Shown one piece after another: positions 37,470 through 45,748 of a DNA stretch of 64,000 nt. The position numbers and the translations under genes are program-made. The DNA is from Bacillus cereus (GTDB lineage: Bacteria > Bacillota > Bacilli > Bacillales > Bacillaceae_G), in the NCBI RefSeq assembly GCF_025917685.1, contig NZ_CP089518.1:4527001-4591000 (forward strand). Direction: 5' to 3'. The first letter of the stretch is position 1, and the number at the start of each line of letters is the position of its first letter. Under the pieces are notes generated by a model, which worked only from the letters and a program-made list of their open reading frames with translations, had not been told where the DNA came from and made no database searches.

Positions 37470-38234
37470 ATGAGCTTTTTACAAATACGTAACGTTTCTC
37501 ACTGCTTTTTCGCAAAAGAAAATGCCAAACTTATTCTTGAAGATATGAGTTTACAAGTAGAAGAAGGAGAGTTTATTTCTATTCTTGGTCCGAGTGGTTG
37601 CGGAAAAACAACACTCCTCTCCATCATCGCAGGGCTACTTGATCCAATTGAAGGTATCGTATTTCTAGATGGTGAACCGATTACAACTAAGACCCCATCT
37701 ATGGGCTATATGCTCCAGCAAGATTACTTGTTTCCATGGAAAACAATTGAAGAAAACATTATGCTCGGACTTCATATTCGGAAGATTTATGACGAATATA
37801 CGAAAGAGCATACATTAAAGCTTTTACAACAAGTCGGTTTGCATGATATAGAACTGCAATATCCTCGTGAACTATCCGGCGGTATGCGCCAACGTGCAGC
37901 ACTCGTTCGAACGTTAGCGACCGATCCAAAAATTTTATTGCTGGATGAACCATTTTCCGCACTCGATTATCAAACAAAGTTAAAACTAGAAGATCTCGTC
38001 TTCACATTATTACGTAACTATAAAAAAACATCTCTACTCGTGACACACGATATTGAAGAAGCAATCGCGATGAGTGATCGTATTTATTTACTGCAGGCAA
38101 ACCCTGGAAAAATTGCAAAAACGTTCATCGTCCCAGAAAGTATTCGTTCCTTATCACCGTTAGAAGCACGCCACCACCATGACTTCCCATCCCTCTTCCA
38201 AGAAATATGGAAGGAGTTGGAACGACTTGGATAA
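37470..38234 (+). CDS. ytlC: ABC transporter ATP-binding protein, YtlC
   Basis: 254 residues of the SsuB/TauB/NrtD class. Walker [13 protein letters not shown]-loop [13 protein letters not shown], signature [15 protein letters not shown], Walker [13 protein letters not shown] and H-loop VTHDIEEA. Starts 11 nt after ytlA and its stop overlaps the TTG start of ytlD. Confidence 0.95.
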   Translation: MSFLQIRNVSHCFFAKENAKLILEDMSLQVEEGEFISILGPSGCGKTTLLSIIAGLLDPIEGIVFLDGEPITTKTPSMGYMLQQDYLFPWKTIEENIMLGLHIRKIYDEYTKEHTLKLLQQVGLHDIELQYPRELSGGMRQRAALVRTLATDPKILLLDEPFSALDYQTKLKLEDLVFTLLRNYKKTSLLVTHDIEEAIAMSDRIYLLQANPGKIAKTFIVPESIRSLSPLEARHHHDFPSLFQEIWKELERLG

Positions 38235-39033
38235 TATAAAACAACTACATGAACAGTTTCGAAAAAAAGAACGCAGGCGCGCATGGTTAGCACGTTCTTT
38301 ACAGCTTTTACTGCTCATCCTCTTTTTTGCGCTATGGGAAATAGCTAGTAAAAAGGAGTGGATTGACCCTTTACTCTTTAGCTCTCCTTCGAGCATTTGG
38401 GATCTCTTCTTAGCGAAATGGATTGACGGTTCACTTTGGATTCACATATGGACGACATTACTGGAAACCGGAGTAGGTTTTATTCTCGGAACTGTACTCG
38501 GAGCTATTATCGCTACTTTCCTTTGGTGGATGCCACTTTTAGCCCGCGTACTTGATCCTTATCTCGTTGTCCTAAATGCAATGCCAAAAGTTGCACTCGG
38601 TCCAATTATCATTGTTATTTTTGGTCCAAACATTTCATCTTCTATCGCAATGGGAGTAATCATTTCCATCATCATTACCATTCTCGTTATTTACAGCGCA
38701 TTTCAAGAAGTCGATTCCAACTATATAAAGGTCATGGACACATTTGGCGCAAATAAATGGCAATGCTATAAACACGTTATTCTCCCTTCATCTTTCCCTG
38801 CAATTATTTCAACGTTAAAAGTGAATGTTGGCTTATCGTGGGTCGGTGTTATTTTTGGGGAACTCCTCGTTTCTAAACAAGGACTTGGCTATTTAATTAG
38901 CTATGGATTCCAAGTCTTTAACTTCACACTCGTCTTGCTCAGTGTATTGCTCACTTGCGTCCTCGCAACTCTTATGTATGTATTTGTCGAGGCGTTTGAA
39001 AAACTCCTTATCGGAAAGCGAAAAAAAAGCTGA
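38227..39033 (+). CDS. ytlD: ABC transporter permease, YtlD
   Basis: 268 residues from TTG 38227, preceded by AAGGAG within ytlC; upstream in-frame codons lie deeper in ytlC. About six membrane segments; the EAA-type loop is [30 protein letters not shown]. Completes the ytlACD importer. A terminator follows. Confidence 0.92.
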   Translation: MDNIKQLHEQFRKKERRRAWLARSLQLLLLILFFALWEIASKKEWIDPLLFSSPSSIWDLFLAKWIDGSLWIHIWTTLLETGVGFILGTVLGAIIATFLWWMPLLARVLDPYLVVLNAMPKVALGPIIIVIFGPNISSSIAMGVIISIIITILVIYSAFQEVDSNYIKVMDTFGANKWQCYKHVILPSSFPAIISTLKVNVGLSWVGVIFGELLVSKQGLGYLISYGFQVFNFTLVLLSVLLTCVLATLMYVFVEAFEKLLIGKRKKS

Positions 39034-39065
39034 CTTAGAGCGATACGCCAGAGTCAGCTTCTTTC
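39027..39065. terminator. ytlACD terminator (bidirectional)
   Basis: AAGCTGACT / AGTCAGCTT stem with A-run left and T-rich right; the other strand serves the convergent small gene. Confidence 0.8.
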
Positions 39066-39067
39066 TT

Positions 39068-39304
39068 TTATCTTTGATCGCACATTTTTGATTCATTTGT
39101 AACGTTTCCATTCGCAACCGTAACTGTATGGAAACAATCTTTCACACGCACTGTAACGACATTATCTTTTCGATCTATCACATGATAATCATTAAACTTT
39201 TTATCCAATGCACTACGAATTTGCTCTCCTTCAAAAATCGGAAAACCATGAGACATTACCCAAATGAGACCAGCAACCGCAAGAATCGTTTTCATACGCT
39301 TCAT
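39068..39304 (-). CDS. Small secreted protein, 78 aa
   Basis: MKRMKTILAVAGLIWVMSHG resembles a signal peptide, followed by a small polar domain with two Cys (VRVKDCFHTVTV and KMCDQR) that may form a disulfide. GAGGAGG is 2 nt from the first ATG and 11 nt from the second (39295), so the start is uncertain. Family not recognised. Confidence 0.65.
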   Translation of the reverse strand: MKRMKTILAVAGLIWVMSHGFPIFEGEQIRSALDKKFNDYHVIDRKDNVVTVRVKDCFHTVTVANGNVTNESKMCDQR

Positions 39305-39532
39305 TACCTCCTCGAGAGTAAACTTATAGCCCCTATAATATGCGCATTATAATTGTGTCTAATTTGTGACATTTTTATACTAATTCTATTTTAAAGCTTC
39401 AGTTCCTTCTTCTTTTTTAAAAAAGACAGAATTTTCAATCTTATAAATATAAAGAAACGCAAAGAAGTAAAATTCTTCACGTTTTCCCTTGGCTAAAATA
39501 TATCGAACACATCCATCGCATTAGTGTCCACT

Positions 39533-40639
39533 TTATTGTTCTATAGTTTTCGAAACATCATATAATCCCGCTAACACTTCCGCTCTCATTTTTACAAGCT
39601 CAGGGAATTGATAGAAGAAGGCAATTTTTTTATATTTTAATTCTGATCCTTCTTTCACCTTTTTTGAATCTTGTAATATAAACGCTGTAAATGTATCCGC
39701 AATATCCTCTGCTACATTTGTCGTTCCATACAGTGAAACAAACTCATCATGCTTTTCCTTAAAGAATTCAATTTGAGCTTCTTCGCTTTCTTCCACTTTC
39801 TTTTCTGTCCACTCCTGCTCAATTGGTTTCCAGAATAAATTATGGAATTGATTTATATAAGAGCTCTCTTTCGCACATCCTTCTTGTAAGAAAAGAGATT
39901 TACATTTATTTTGGTATGATGAAATATCTTTATCTTCTTCAAAAGCCTTTAAGTACTTTTCATTTACTGGTATTTGTTTATTCCCCAGCGTCAATACGTG
40001 AGCCGTCTCATGAATTAATGTTTTCATCACTTGATCGATATTTACTGCAGAATCAAGCGTATCTAAACTAATGGTCCACTCTTTCGGATACTCCACACTT
40101 GGCATAACGTGGGCGACAATTCCGTCGTAACCGTCTGTTACCATGTCAAACTCTTTTATATCAGTGCGATACTTAGCTGGAATAAGAGTGCTATACATCT
40201 CCCATAACGATTCATGATAATCCCTATCTTTACGTTGCTTTAATACTTCTTCTTTCGCTTCCTTATCATCCGCAAAAGCCTTATTCAATCGTTTACGATC
40301 TAGTTTGTCGAAATAAGGCTCTATAATTTCATTACCATCAATATAATACGAAGCTAAAAAGAAATAATTTTCATCATCCTCTTTTTTCATTCCTGCTTCT
40401 TTCATATCGTTATTTGTATGCTGTTCCACTACATAATCTTCTGGTACTTCAAGCTCTGAAAGTCCATCTATCTTTTTATATACTTTTTGAAGCGTTTTAT
40501 CGCCTATTTGTGTGCATTCTTCTTTCGTTTCGCACACATCTTTCTTCTCTCTTTTCGAAGTTTGCTTCGTCATATCACATCCAGCCACTAAGCTAATTGA
40601 AATAATGAAACAAACTAACCTTCCATACAGTTCTTTCAT
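39533..40639 (-). CDS. Putative zinc metallopeptidase lipoprotein
   Basis: 368 residues. Lipobox LVAGC with Cys21. An HEXXH motif is present: TLIHETAHVLTLG, His210, Glu211, His214; a possible third ligand is in AEDIADTF near residue 325, the spacing of a gluzincin-like fold with a long insert. No homologue was recognised. It would sit outside the membrane. Upstream has AGGTTT before ATG; the next gene is divergent. Confidence 0.75.
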   Translation of the reverse strand: MKELYGRLVCFIISISLVAGCDMTKQTSKREKKDVCETKEECTQIGDKTLQKVYKKIDGLSELEVPEDYVVEQHTNNDMKEAGMKKEDDENYFFLASYYIDGNEIIEPYFDKLDRKRLNKAFADDKEAKEEVLKQRKDRDYHESLWEMYSTLIPAKYRTDIKEFDMVTDGYDGIVAHVMPSVEYPKEWTISLDTLDSAVNIDQVMKTLIHETAHVLTLGNKQIPVNEKYLKAFEEDKDISSYQNKCKSLFLQEGCAKESSYINQFHNLFWKPIEQEWTEKKVEESEEAQIEFFKEKHDEFVSLYGTTNVAEDIADTFTAFILQDSKKVKEGSELKYKKIAFFYQFPELVKMRAEVLAGLYDVSKTIEQ

Positions 40640-40731
40640 ATAAACCTCCGTCGTTTCATTCTACAAAAATATGATAATCATTTTCCAACGAATATGCGAT
40701 AATTATTTATAAAACTTTGAGGAGGTTACAT

Positions 40732-41397
40732 ATGATTCGTGCAGTCCTATTCGACTTAGATGGAACACTATTAGATCGTCGTCAATCTTTAGAGCGATTT
40801 ATTCACGACCAATACAATCGCTTTTCTCTTCATTTTATAAACATAGAACAAGCCGAGTATTGTTCTCGTTTTCTTGAACTCGACAATAATGGCTACACGT
40901 GGAAAGATAAAGTATATGCTACTCTCCTTTCCGAATACAACATTACCACTTTAACACCAGAGCAACTGTTGCACGACTACATTACAAATTTTCAACATCA
41001 CTGTATTCCTTTCTCAAACATGCATGAATTACTTCAGCAACTAACTCAGCACAATATAAAAATTGGTATTATTACAAACGGCTTTACTGATTTTCAAACA
41101 AATAATATTCGTGCCTTAAACATACATACGTATACAAATACAATTCTCATTTCCGAAGCAGAAGAAATTAAAAAACCACATCGAGAAATTTTCGAACGAG
41201 CTTTGCAAAGGCTAAACGTAAAAGCGGAAGAATGTATTTACGTTGGGGATCATCCAGAAAACGATGTACTTGGGGCTGAAAACGTAGGAATTCGTGGCGT
41301 TTGGAAGAGAGATTTATTTTGGGGTGATTTTGAACATTCACATGTGGTGGATGATTTGTTGGAAGTACTCTTGTTTTTCGAGTTAGAAATTAAGTAA
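40732..41397 (+). CDS. HAD superfamily hydrolase
   Basis: 221 residues from ATG 40732, with GAGGAGG ahead; the frame upstream runs through that site. Motif I DLDGTLLD, motif II ITNGFTD, motif III Lys in KKPHREIFERAL, motif IV YVGDHPENDVLGA. Cap type and sequence resemble phosphoglycolate-phosphatase-like or YsaA/YjjG-like enzymes. Substrate unknown. Confidence 0.9.
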   Translation: MIRAVLFDLDGTLLDRRQSLERFIHDQYNRFSLHFINIEQAEYCSRFLELDNNGYTWKDKVYATLLSEYNITTLTPEQLLHDYITNFQHHCIPFSNMHELLQQLTQHNIKIGIITNGFTDFQTNNIRALNIHTYTNTILISEAEEIKKPHREIFERALQRLNVKAEECIYVGDHPENDVLGAENVGIRGVWKRDLFWGDFEHSHVVDDLLEVLLFFELEIK

Positions 41398-41423
41398 ACT
41401 TTTTAAACAATACGATAGTAAAT

Positions 41424-41480
41424 GAAATTATATCGACGTTTCGACAAGGAATATCGATTTACCGAAAAAAACTGATAATA
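41424..41480. repeat. Dispersed intergenic repeat, copy B
   Basis: Pairs with copy A at 2175-2230 (TTCGACAAG, AATATCGA, ACCGAAAAA in register). It lies between the HAD gene and ytkD, both ending towards it. Confidence 0.5.
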
Positions 41481-41520
41481 GTAAGAGGAGACTTTGATTC
41501 AAAAAAAGAAATCGGCCACT

Positions 41521-42000
41521 TTACTTCGTAAAACAGCCGATTTCTTCTATATGTTTCATCGTACGCGCTAATACATCATCGCGCATAATAAAGCTAAATT
41601 TTCTATCCGTTTTAATGTTATCAGGAATGTCTGTTAATAAAACAGATCCTTTCGTTTCTTCGTAATGCGTATGTGCTTCTACCGCACTAATTGTTGCAAA
41701 ATAAATGTTTTTAATGATTATTTTGTCTTTTCCGGATACTTTATATTGTCCTAAGTAAGTTAAATCAGAAACTATGCCGCCGGTTTCCTCATGAACTTCT
41801 CGAACTGCCGCTTCTTCCGGTGTTTCCCCGAGTTCTACTTTACCACCTGGAAATTCAAGACCGCGGCGTAAATGATGCGTTAATAACCATTGATCCCCGT
41901 ACCGGCATACAACCCAAACATGCTTTGGCTCAGGAGAAAATGGGTAACGTTCAAACGATAATTGTACAGTGTTGTGGTAATAATCTTTAAATTTGTACAT
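41521..42000 (-). CDS. ytkD: Nudix hydrolase YtkD (nucleoside triphosphatase)
   Basis: 159 residues beginning MYKFKDYYHNTVQLSF, closely like B. subtilis YtkD. Full Nudix box: GKVELGETPEEAAVREVHEETGG (residues about 54-76). YtkD hydrolyses 8-oxo-dGTP and other (d)NTPs, including ATP, and protects against oxidative mutagenesis. Own promoter and RBS; the next gene upstream is on the same strand 84 nt away. Confidence 0.95.
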   Translation of the reverse strand: MYKFKDYYHNTVQLSFERYPFSPEPKHVWVVCRYGDQWLLTHHLRRGLEFPGGKVELGETPEEAAVREVHEETGGIVSDLTYLGQYKVSGKDKIIIKNIYFATISAVEAHTHYEETKGSVLLTDIPDNIKTDRKFSFIMRDDVLARTMKHIEEIGCFTK

Positions 42001-42084
42001 GCCATTACTCCCCTATTGATGGTTACAAGCTTTCCCTACCACAAATTGTAGCATATTCTCGCTTTTCTGCATAATATTATCCAA

Positions 42085-42402
42085 TTATAATCCATTGATT
42101 ATTCCCATTTGTGCGACTAATTCTTTCGTTTCGTGATTCCCTAAGTCATAAATCATTTTATATGCTTCTTGTAGTTGTTCATCATATCGATCATTATTTG
42201 AATCATGATGATACTCAACGAATGGAACGTGGGAGCGTACAAACGAACCTAGATCCTCTTCATATGCTTGATCAAAATACTCCCTTAACTTTGTAATCTC
42301 CTCGTCATTTGCATAAATTTCAAAATTATATGTGTCCGCCGTCTTCACTTGTGAAATTTGACCATTTCCAACTGATACATAATATGTTTTTTTATTCTCC
42401 AT
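42085..42402 (-). CDS. Small acidic protein, 105 aa
   Basis: Starts MENKKTYYVSVGNGQISQVK; AGAAGGG stands ahead of ATG 42402, while the longer frame (42447) has no site. Soluble, acidic, Tyr-rich, ends GIINGL. Homologues in the B. cereus group are often called hydrolases without evidence. Family not recognised; no catalytic motif seen. Confidence 0.7.
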   Translation of the reverse strand: MENKKTYYVSVGNGQISQVKTADTYNFEIYANDEEITKLREYFDQAYEEDLGSFVRSHVPFVEYHHDSNNDRYDEQLQEAYKMIYDLGNHETKELVAQMGIINGL

Positions 42403-42485
42403 GTAACACCCTTCTTTCATCCTTTTAATTTCTATTGTTTTCATCAATTACAAAATTATGTAAAATAAAGAAAAGGAGGGGTTTC

Positions 42486-42787
42486 ATGTTCAAAATATTA
42501 GTTATCGGGATTATAATCGTCCTAGTCATCCTAGTACTCTCCGTCATGACGATTAATAAAGGCTATGCATATAAAGTGAAACTATAATCAGTGGGGGTTT
42601 TGTTCATCCCCCACTGATTATTAGTTGAACCAATCGGGCGTTTACGGGCAGTTGATCTCCCGCCTAACTTCTTTGCTCCAGCCAAATCTTGAGGTGGGAG
42701 TTTTACTGCCCGTTAATGCGGGATAAACATTCCGTTGATAAACCAGAAGATAACCCTTATACAAAAAGCAGCAAGGAGAATTCATAA
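42486..42787 (+). pseudogene. ytzI: ytzI-like small membrane protein gene split by bcr1
   Basis: ATG 42486 (GGAGGGG ahead) reads MFKILVIGIIIVLVILVLSV then MTINKGYAYK, after which the inserted element adds VKL and a stop at 42585-42587. Directly after the element, in the frame expected once it is removed, sequence reads HSVDKPEDNPYTKSSKENS and TAA at 42785-42787. Joined, this is a 49-residue one-helix protein that fits my recollection of the Bacillus YtzI family. The cell can only make a truncated 33-residue product. Confidence 0.85.
42576..42722. repeat. Full-length bcr1-like element
   Basis: 147 nt from GTGAAACTATAATCAG to TAATGCGGG, flanked by ATAAA at 42571-42575 and 42723-42727 (152 nt with one duplication), close to the about 155 bp known for bcr1. 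Two internal hairpins: TGGGGG/CCCCCA and CTCCCGCCT/AGGTGGGAG, plus an outer CGGGCAG/CTGCCCG stem. It is inserted in the ytzI-like gene. Confidence 0.92.
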
Positions 42788-42788
42788 T

Positions 42789-43019
42789 ATGCTTCGTATA
42801 CTTCGTTTACTAATTGCGTTCATTGTAATAATCATATCCACAATTGGTTTACTAACAGGCCAACATAACTTTCTACCACTTTCGCAATTTTTCTTAGGAG
42901 CTTTAATGTTTCTCATCGCAATTGAACAAATAAAGAAAAAGGATTCAGGAACCGGATTTATTTGTATTGTTGCTGGTGCTTTCTCTTGGATTGTTCTCAT
43001 CATTACATACATAAGATAG
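42789..43019 (+). CDS. DUF3953-like small membrane protein 1
   Basis: 76 residues from ATG 42789; AAGGAG lies within the C-terminal codons of the ytzI-like gene, so the two were co-transcribed. Layout shared by the next three genes: (R)ILRLLIAF helix, a short FLP loop, a second helix ending GxxE(Q/L), a Lys-rich turn, and a third helix. First of four tandem paralogues. Function unknown. Confidence 0.75.
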   Translation: MLRILRLLIAFIVIIISTIGLLTGQHNFLPLSQFFLGALMFLIAIEQIKKKDSGTGFICIVAGAFSWIVLIITYIR

Positions 43020-43034
43020 AAGGAGAGTGACTTC

Positions 43035-43280
43035 ATGCTAAAAGGATTACGGATTTTTCTCATACTTTTCATGATTCTCGTACTCTCTCTTTGCACTTAT
43101 TCTCTTATTACCGGTAATTTCATACTTCTCCCATACATGCAATTTTCTCTTAGTTGCTTCTTTATTCTTATAGGAGTTAATGAACTGAAATCTGGACGAA
43201 AATCGATGAGTATTCCGTATTTTTTCGTTGCTAGTCTTATATTCTTCGTTTTAATATCAAACTACTTTCACTACATGTAA
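43035..43280 (+). CDS. DUF3953-like small membrane protein 2
   Basis: 81 residues, MLKGLRIFLILFMILVLSL, loop FILLPYMQFSLS, GVNELKSGRKS turn, and third helix ending YFHYM. AGGAG stands 9 nt ahead of ATG, 15 nt after the previous stop. Second member of the tandem array. Confidence 0.75.
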   Translation: MLKGLRIFLILFMILVLSLCTYSLITGNFILLPYMQFSLSCFFILIGVNELKSGRKSMSIPYFFVASLIFFVLISNYFHYM

Positions 43281-43386
43281 AATGTAATTTCAATCACCTA
43301 CTGAATATATCACTTTCACCAATTTGGCTTTGTCGAACAGATAATAAATTTGAGGATAATCTAAACAAAAAAAGGTGGAGAATAGT

Positions 43387-43620
43387 ATGCTAAAAGTATT
43401 TCGTATTATATCCGCACTCATCGTCATCGCCCTCGCTCTATATGGAATGTTTAGAAACCCACTTGTTACGATGCCCTATATGCTTATTGCCTTAGCTGTT
43501 ATGAGTTTCATCATAAGTGCAGAAGAAAAACAGAAACAAAATAAAGTAAATAGTACACTCTCTTTCTTTTCTGGCGTCTTTATTTTAAGTATTGTCATCC
43601 TTATTCTTGTCTCTCGATAA
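43387..43620 (+). CDS. DUF3953-like small membrane protein 3
   Basis: 77 residues from ATG 43387 (GGTGGAG ahead). MLKVFRIISALIVIALAL, loop VTMPYMLIALAV, SAEEKQKQNK turn, third helix ending ILVSR. The 106-nt gap before it could hold a separate promoter. Third member of the array. Confidence 0.75.
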   Translation: MLKVFRIISALIVIALALYGMFRNPLVTMPYMLIALAVMSFIISAEEKQKQNKVNSTLSFFSGVFILSIVILILVSR

Positions 43621-43645
43621 CAATACTTCTACTAAGGAGGATACC

Positions 43646-43876
43646 ATGCTAACAAACCTTCGAATCTTACTATCTGCTATTGCTTTTATTCTTGCTTTAT
43701 TTAGCCTCTTTGCACAGATTTCTATTCTTTTCCCATACGTATTTATCCTTTTAAGCATCATATTTATCCTTTGGGGTATTGATGAAATACAGCAAATACA
43801 AAAATCGAAAGCAATCGCTTGTTTTATAGTTGCGACAATCATTTTCTTCGTTGGAATTTCCGATATACTTCCATGA
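43646..43876 (+). CDS. DUF3953-like small membrane protein 4
   Basis: 76 residues from ATG 43646 (AAGGAGG ahead); frame upstream overlaps gene 3 and is not needed. MLTNLRILLSAIAFILAL, loop ILFPYVFILLS, WGIDEIQQIQKSK turn, third helix ending SDILP. Last of the array; terminator follows. Confidence 0.75.
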   Translation: MLTNLRILLSAIAFILALFSLFAQISILFPYVFILLSIIFILWGIDEIQQIQKSKAIACFIVATIIFFVGISDILP

Positions 43877-43910
43877 AAAAAGAAGAGCATTCCTGCTCTT
43901 CTTTTTTCAA
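43876..43910 (+). terminator. Terminator of the DUF3953-like array
   Basis: AAAAAAGAAGAGCA / TGCTCTTCTTTTTT stem. Confidence 0.9.
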
Positions 43911-43916
43911 CTCCTA

Positions 43917-44084
43917 TTAAAGTATTTCTCCATTAGAACTAATAACATCTTTATACCAGAAGAATGAGTTTTTCTTTTTGCGCTCTAATGTCCCAGTTCC
44001 ATCATCATGCTTATCAACATAAATGTAACCGTAGCGTTTAGACATCTCTCCTGTGGAAGCACTCACTAAATCAATATATCCCAT
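43917..44084 (-). pseudogene. C-terminal remnant of a GH1 6-phospho-beta-glucosidase
   Basis: Reads MGYIDLVSASTGEMSKRYGY then IYVDKHDDGTGTLERKKKNS, FFWYKDVISSNGEIL and stop at 43917-43919. This is the conserved end of BglA/AscB-type GH1 enzymes (GYIDLVS, RYGFIYVD, WYK). Only about 56 residues remain; upstream lies the luxS terminator, so the rest was lost, probably by deletion. Confidence 0.85.
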
Positions 44085-44093
44085 GTCTACAAA

Positions 44094-44129
44094 AGAAAAA
44101 ACTGCCCTTTAACAGGCAGTTTTCTTTTA
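44094..44129 (-). terminator. luxS terminator
   Basis: AAAACTGCC / GGCAGTTTTCTTTT stem next to the luxS stop. Confidence 0.88.
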
Positions 44130-44600
44130 TCCAAACACTTTCTCAAGTTCATCTTTATCTTGGCTTAACCAGAAGTTCATTAAGCGTTGTGCTCCTTCTA
44201 AGTCATGAAGCTTCGCTTGGCCACACTGCGTTTCATTTGCAGCTGGAATTTCTGTAATTTGAACCGCATCTTTTAATGTTAGTTCTAATAAATCAATGAT
44301 TTCTCGGACCGTCGGTGTTCCGCTTACTACAAGGTAATACCCTGTTTGGCAACCCATTGGTGAAATATCAATAATATCAAAATGCGGATAACGATCAATA
44401 TATTTACGTAAATTAAATGCTAATAAATGCTCTAACGTATGAATAACATCTGGTTTCATCGCTTGTTTATTTGGTTGGCAAAAACGAATATCAAATTTAT
44501 TTACAATACCGTCACTACCTACATTATGGACTCCGCAATGTCTTACATAAGGCGCTTTTACAATTGTATGATCTAATTCAAAGCTTTCTACTGATGGCAT
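44127..44600 (-). CDS. luxS: S-ribosylhomocysteine lyase
   Basis: 157 residues. Metal ligands in [12 protein letters not shown] (His, His) and Cys in the C-terminal half, plus catalytic Cys in MGCQTGYY. Cleaves S-ribosylhomocysteine to homocysteine and the autoinducer-2 precursor DPD. Own promoter; an inverted repeat lies 28-57 nt ahead of the start codon. Confidence 0.97.
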   Translation of the reverse strand: MPSVESFELDHTIVKAPYVRHCGVHNVGSDGIVNKFDIRFCQPNKQAMKPDVIHTLEHLLAFNLRKYIDRYPHFDIIDISPMGCQTGYYLVVSGTPTVREIIDLLELTLKDAVQITEIPAANETQCGQAKLHDLEGAQRLMNFWLSQDKDELEKVFG

Positions 44601-44627
44601 ATAACATCTCTCCCGCTTTTAATTTAA

Positions 44628-44657
44628 TTCCGTTATATCCAATATGATATAACGGAA
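44628..44657. promoter_or_regulatory. 12-bp perfect inverted repeat between luxS and yidD
   Basis: TTCCGTTATATC at 44628-44639 and GATATAACGGAA at 44646-44657, 6-nt spacer. It sits in the luxS leader or promoter and about 70 nt ahead of yidD. Could be an operator or leader hairpin; no T-run, so not an intrinsic terminator. Confidence 0.6.
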
Positions 44658-44728
44658 ATCGACATTAGTAAAGAATTATGTACGGTCGTGCTATAATACT
44701 TTAAGACTATGCTGAAAAGGAGACCATT

Positions 44729-44965
44729 ATGAAACAGATTTTTATCGGTATTATACGCTTTTATCAAAAGTTCATTTCTCCAATGACACCACCAACATGT
44801 CGCTTTCATCCGACTTGTTCTCATTATGGATTAGAAGCGTTTCAAAAACATGGTGCACTCAAAGGATTTTGGCTTACATGTAAGCGTATATTAAAATGTC
44901 ACCCTTTCCACCCGGGAGGATTTGATCCTGTCCCAGATAAAAAGGATGACAAAGTAAATTCTTAA
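44729..44965 (+). CDS. yidD: Membrane protein insertion efficiency factor YidD (YtjA)
   Basis: 78 residues. [24 protein letters not shown] and [10 protein letters not shown] are the family signatures (three Cys). Small membrane-peripheral helper of YidC/SpoIIIJ insertase. B. subtilis order luxS-ytjA-ytiB is kept, with ytiB convergent and overlapping it by 4 nt at the stops. Confidence 0.95.
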   Translation: MKQIFIGIIRFYQKFISPMTPPTCRFHPTCSHYGLEAFQKHGALKGFWLTCKRILKCHPFHPGGFDPVPDKKDDKVNS

Positions 44966-45525
44966 TTGTCGTAGCCATTCACAACTAAATCTAATTTTCC
45001 TGTGTCAGGATCTATAACAAGACCGTGAACAGGTACTTCTCCCGGAAGTAATGGATGGTTGCGAAGTATTGACACACTATGTTCTACACTTTCTTCTACA
45101 CTAGAGAACCCTTGTAGGAATCTTTCTAAATCGATTCCAGAATAACGAAGTGTATCTAATTTCTCTTCTGTTACGCCGCGTTCTTTCATTTTTTCAATTG
45201 TACTGCTTGCTTGAATTTTTGCCATACCACAATCGTGATGACCAACTACACATACTTCATCAGCACCAAGTTCGTATACAGCAACTAAAATACTACGCAT
45301 AATACTTCCGAATGGATGTGAAATAACAGCGCCCGCTACTTTAATAATTTTCACGTCACCGTTACGCATATTCATTGCTTTCGGTAATAGTTCAACAAGA
45401 CGAGTATCCATACAAGAGATAATTACCATTTTTTTATTTGGAAATTTTCCTGTTTCATACTCTTCGTATTTTTTCTCTTCAACAAACTTTTCATTGTATT
45501 GTAAAATCTCTTCTAATGACTTCAT
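44962..45525 (-). CDS. ytiB: Beta-class carbonic anhydrase YtiB
   Basis: 187 residues. Zinc site: Cys and Asp in SCMDTRL, His and Cys in VVGHHDCGM. Catalyses CO2/bicarbonate exchange. AGAGGG precedes the ATG. Convergent with yidD. Confidence 0.94.
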   Translation of the reverse strand: MKSLEEILQYNEKFVEEKKYEEYETGKFPNKKMVIISCMDTRLVELLPKAMNMRNGDVKIIKVAGAVISHPFGSIMRSILVAVYELGADEVCVVGHHDCGMAKIQASSTIEKMKERGVTEEKLDTLRYSGIDLERFLQGFSSVEESVEHSVSILRNHPLLPGEVPVHGLVIDPDTGKLDLVVNGYDN

Positions 45526-45748
45526 AGTTAAAAACCCTCTTTTCTCTCATTTACACTACATAGATAGTGTACCAAAATATGAAAAACTCAAAAAGGATAT
45601 TGTCTTATTATAAAAGCAATATATTTTCAGATAACCGACATAATTCTTTCAAAATATACACACAGCTTTGTAACAAGTCACATATACCTTACCCCTATTC
45701 ACACTATAAACTAACTGTAGATAATGTAAAAAGGAGTGAATATTTATT

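Noticed and set aside
45640..45748. Possible Rex or Fnr site upstream of cydA
   Set aside because: TTGTAACAAGTCACATA does not fit either consensus well enough.
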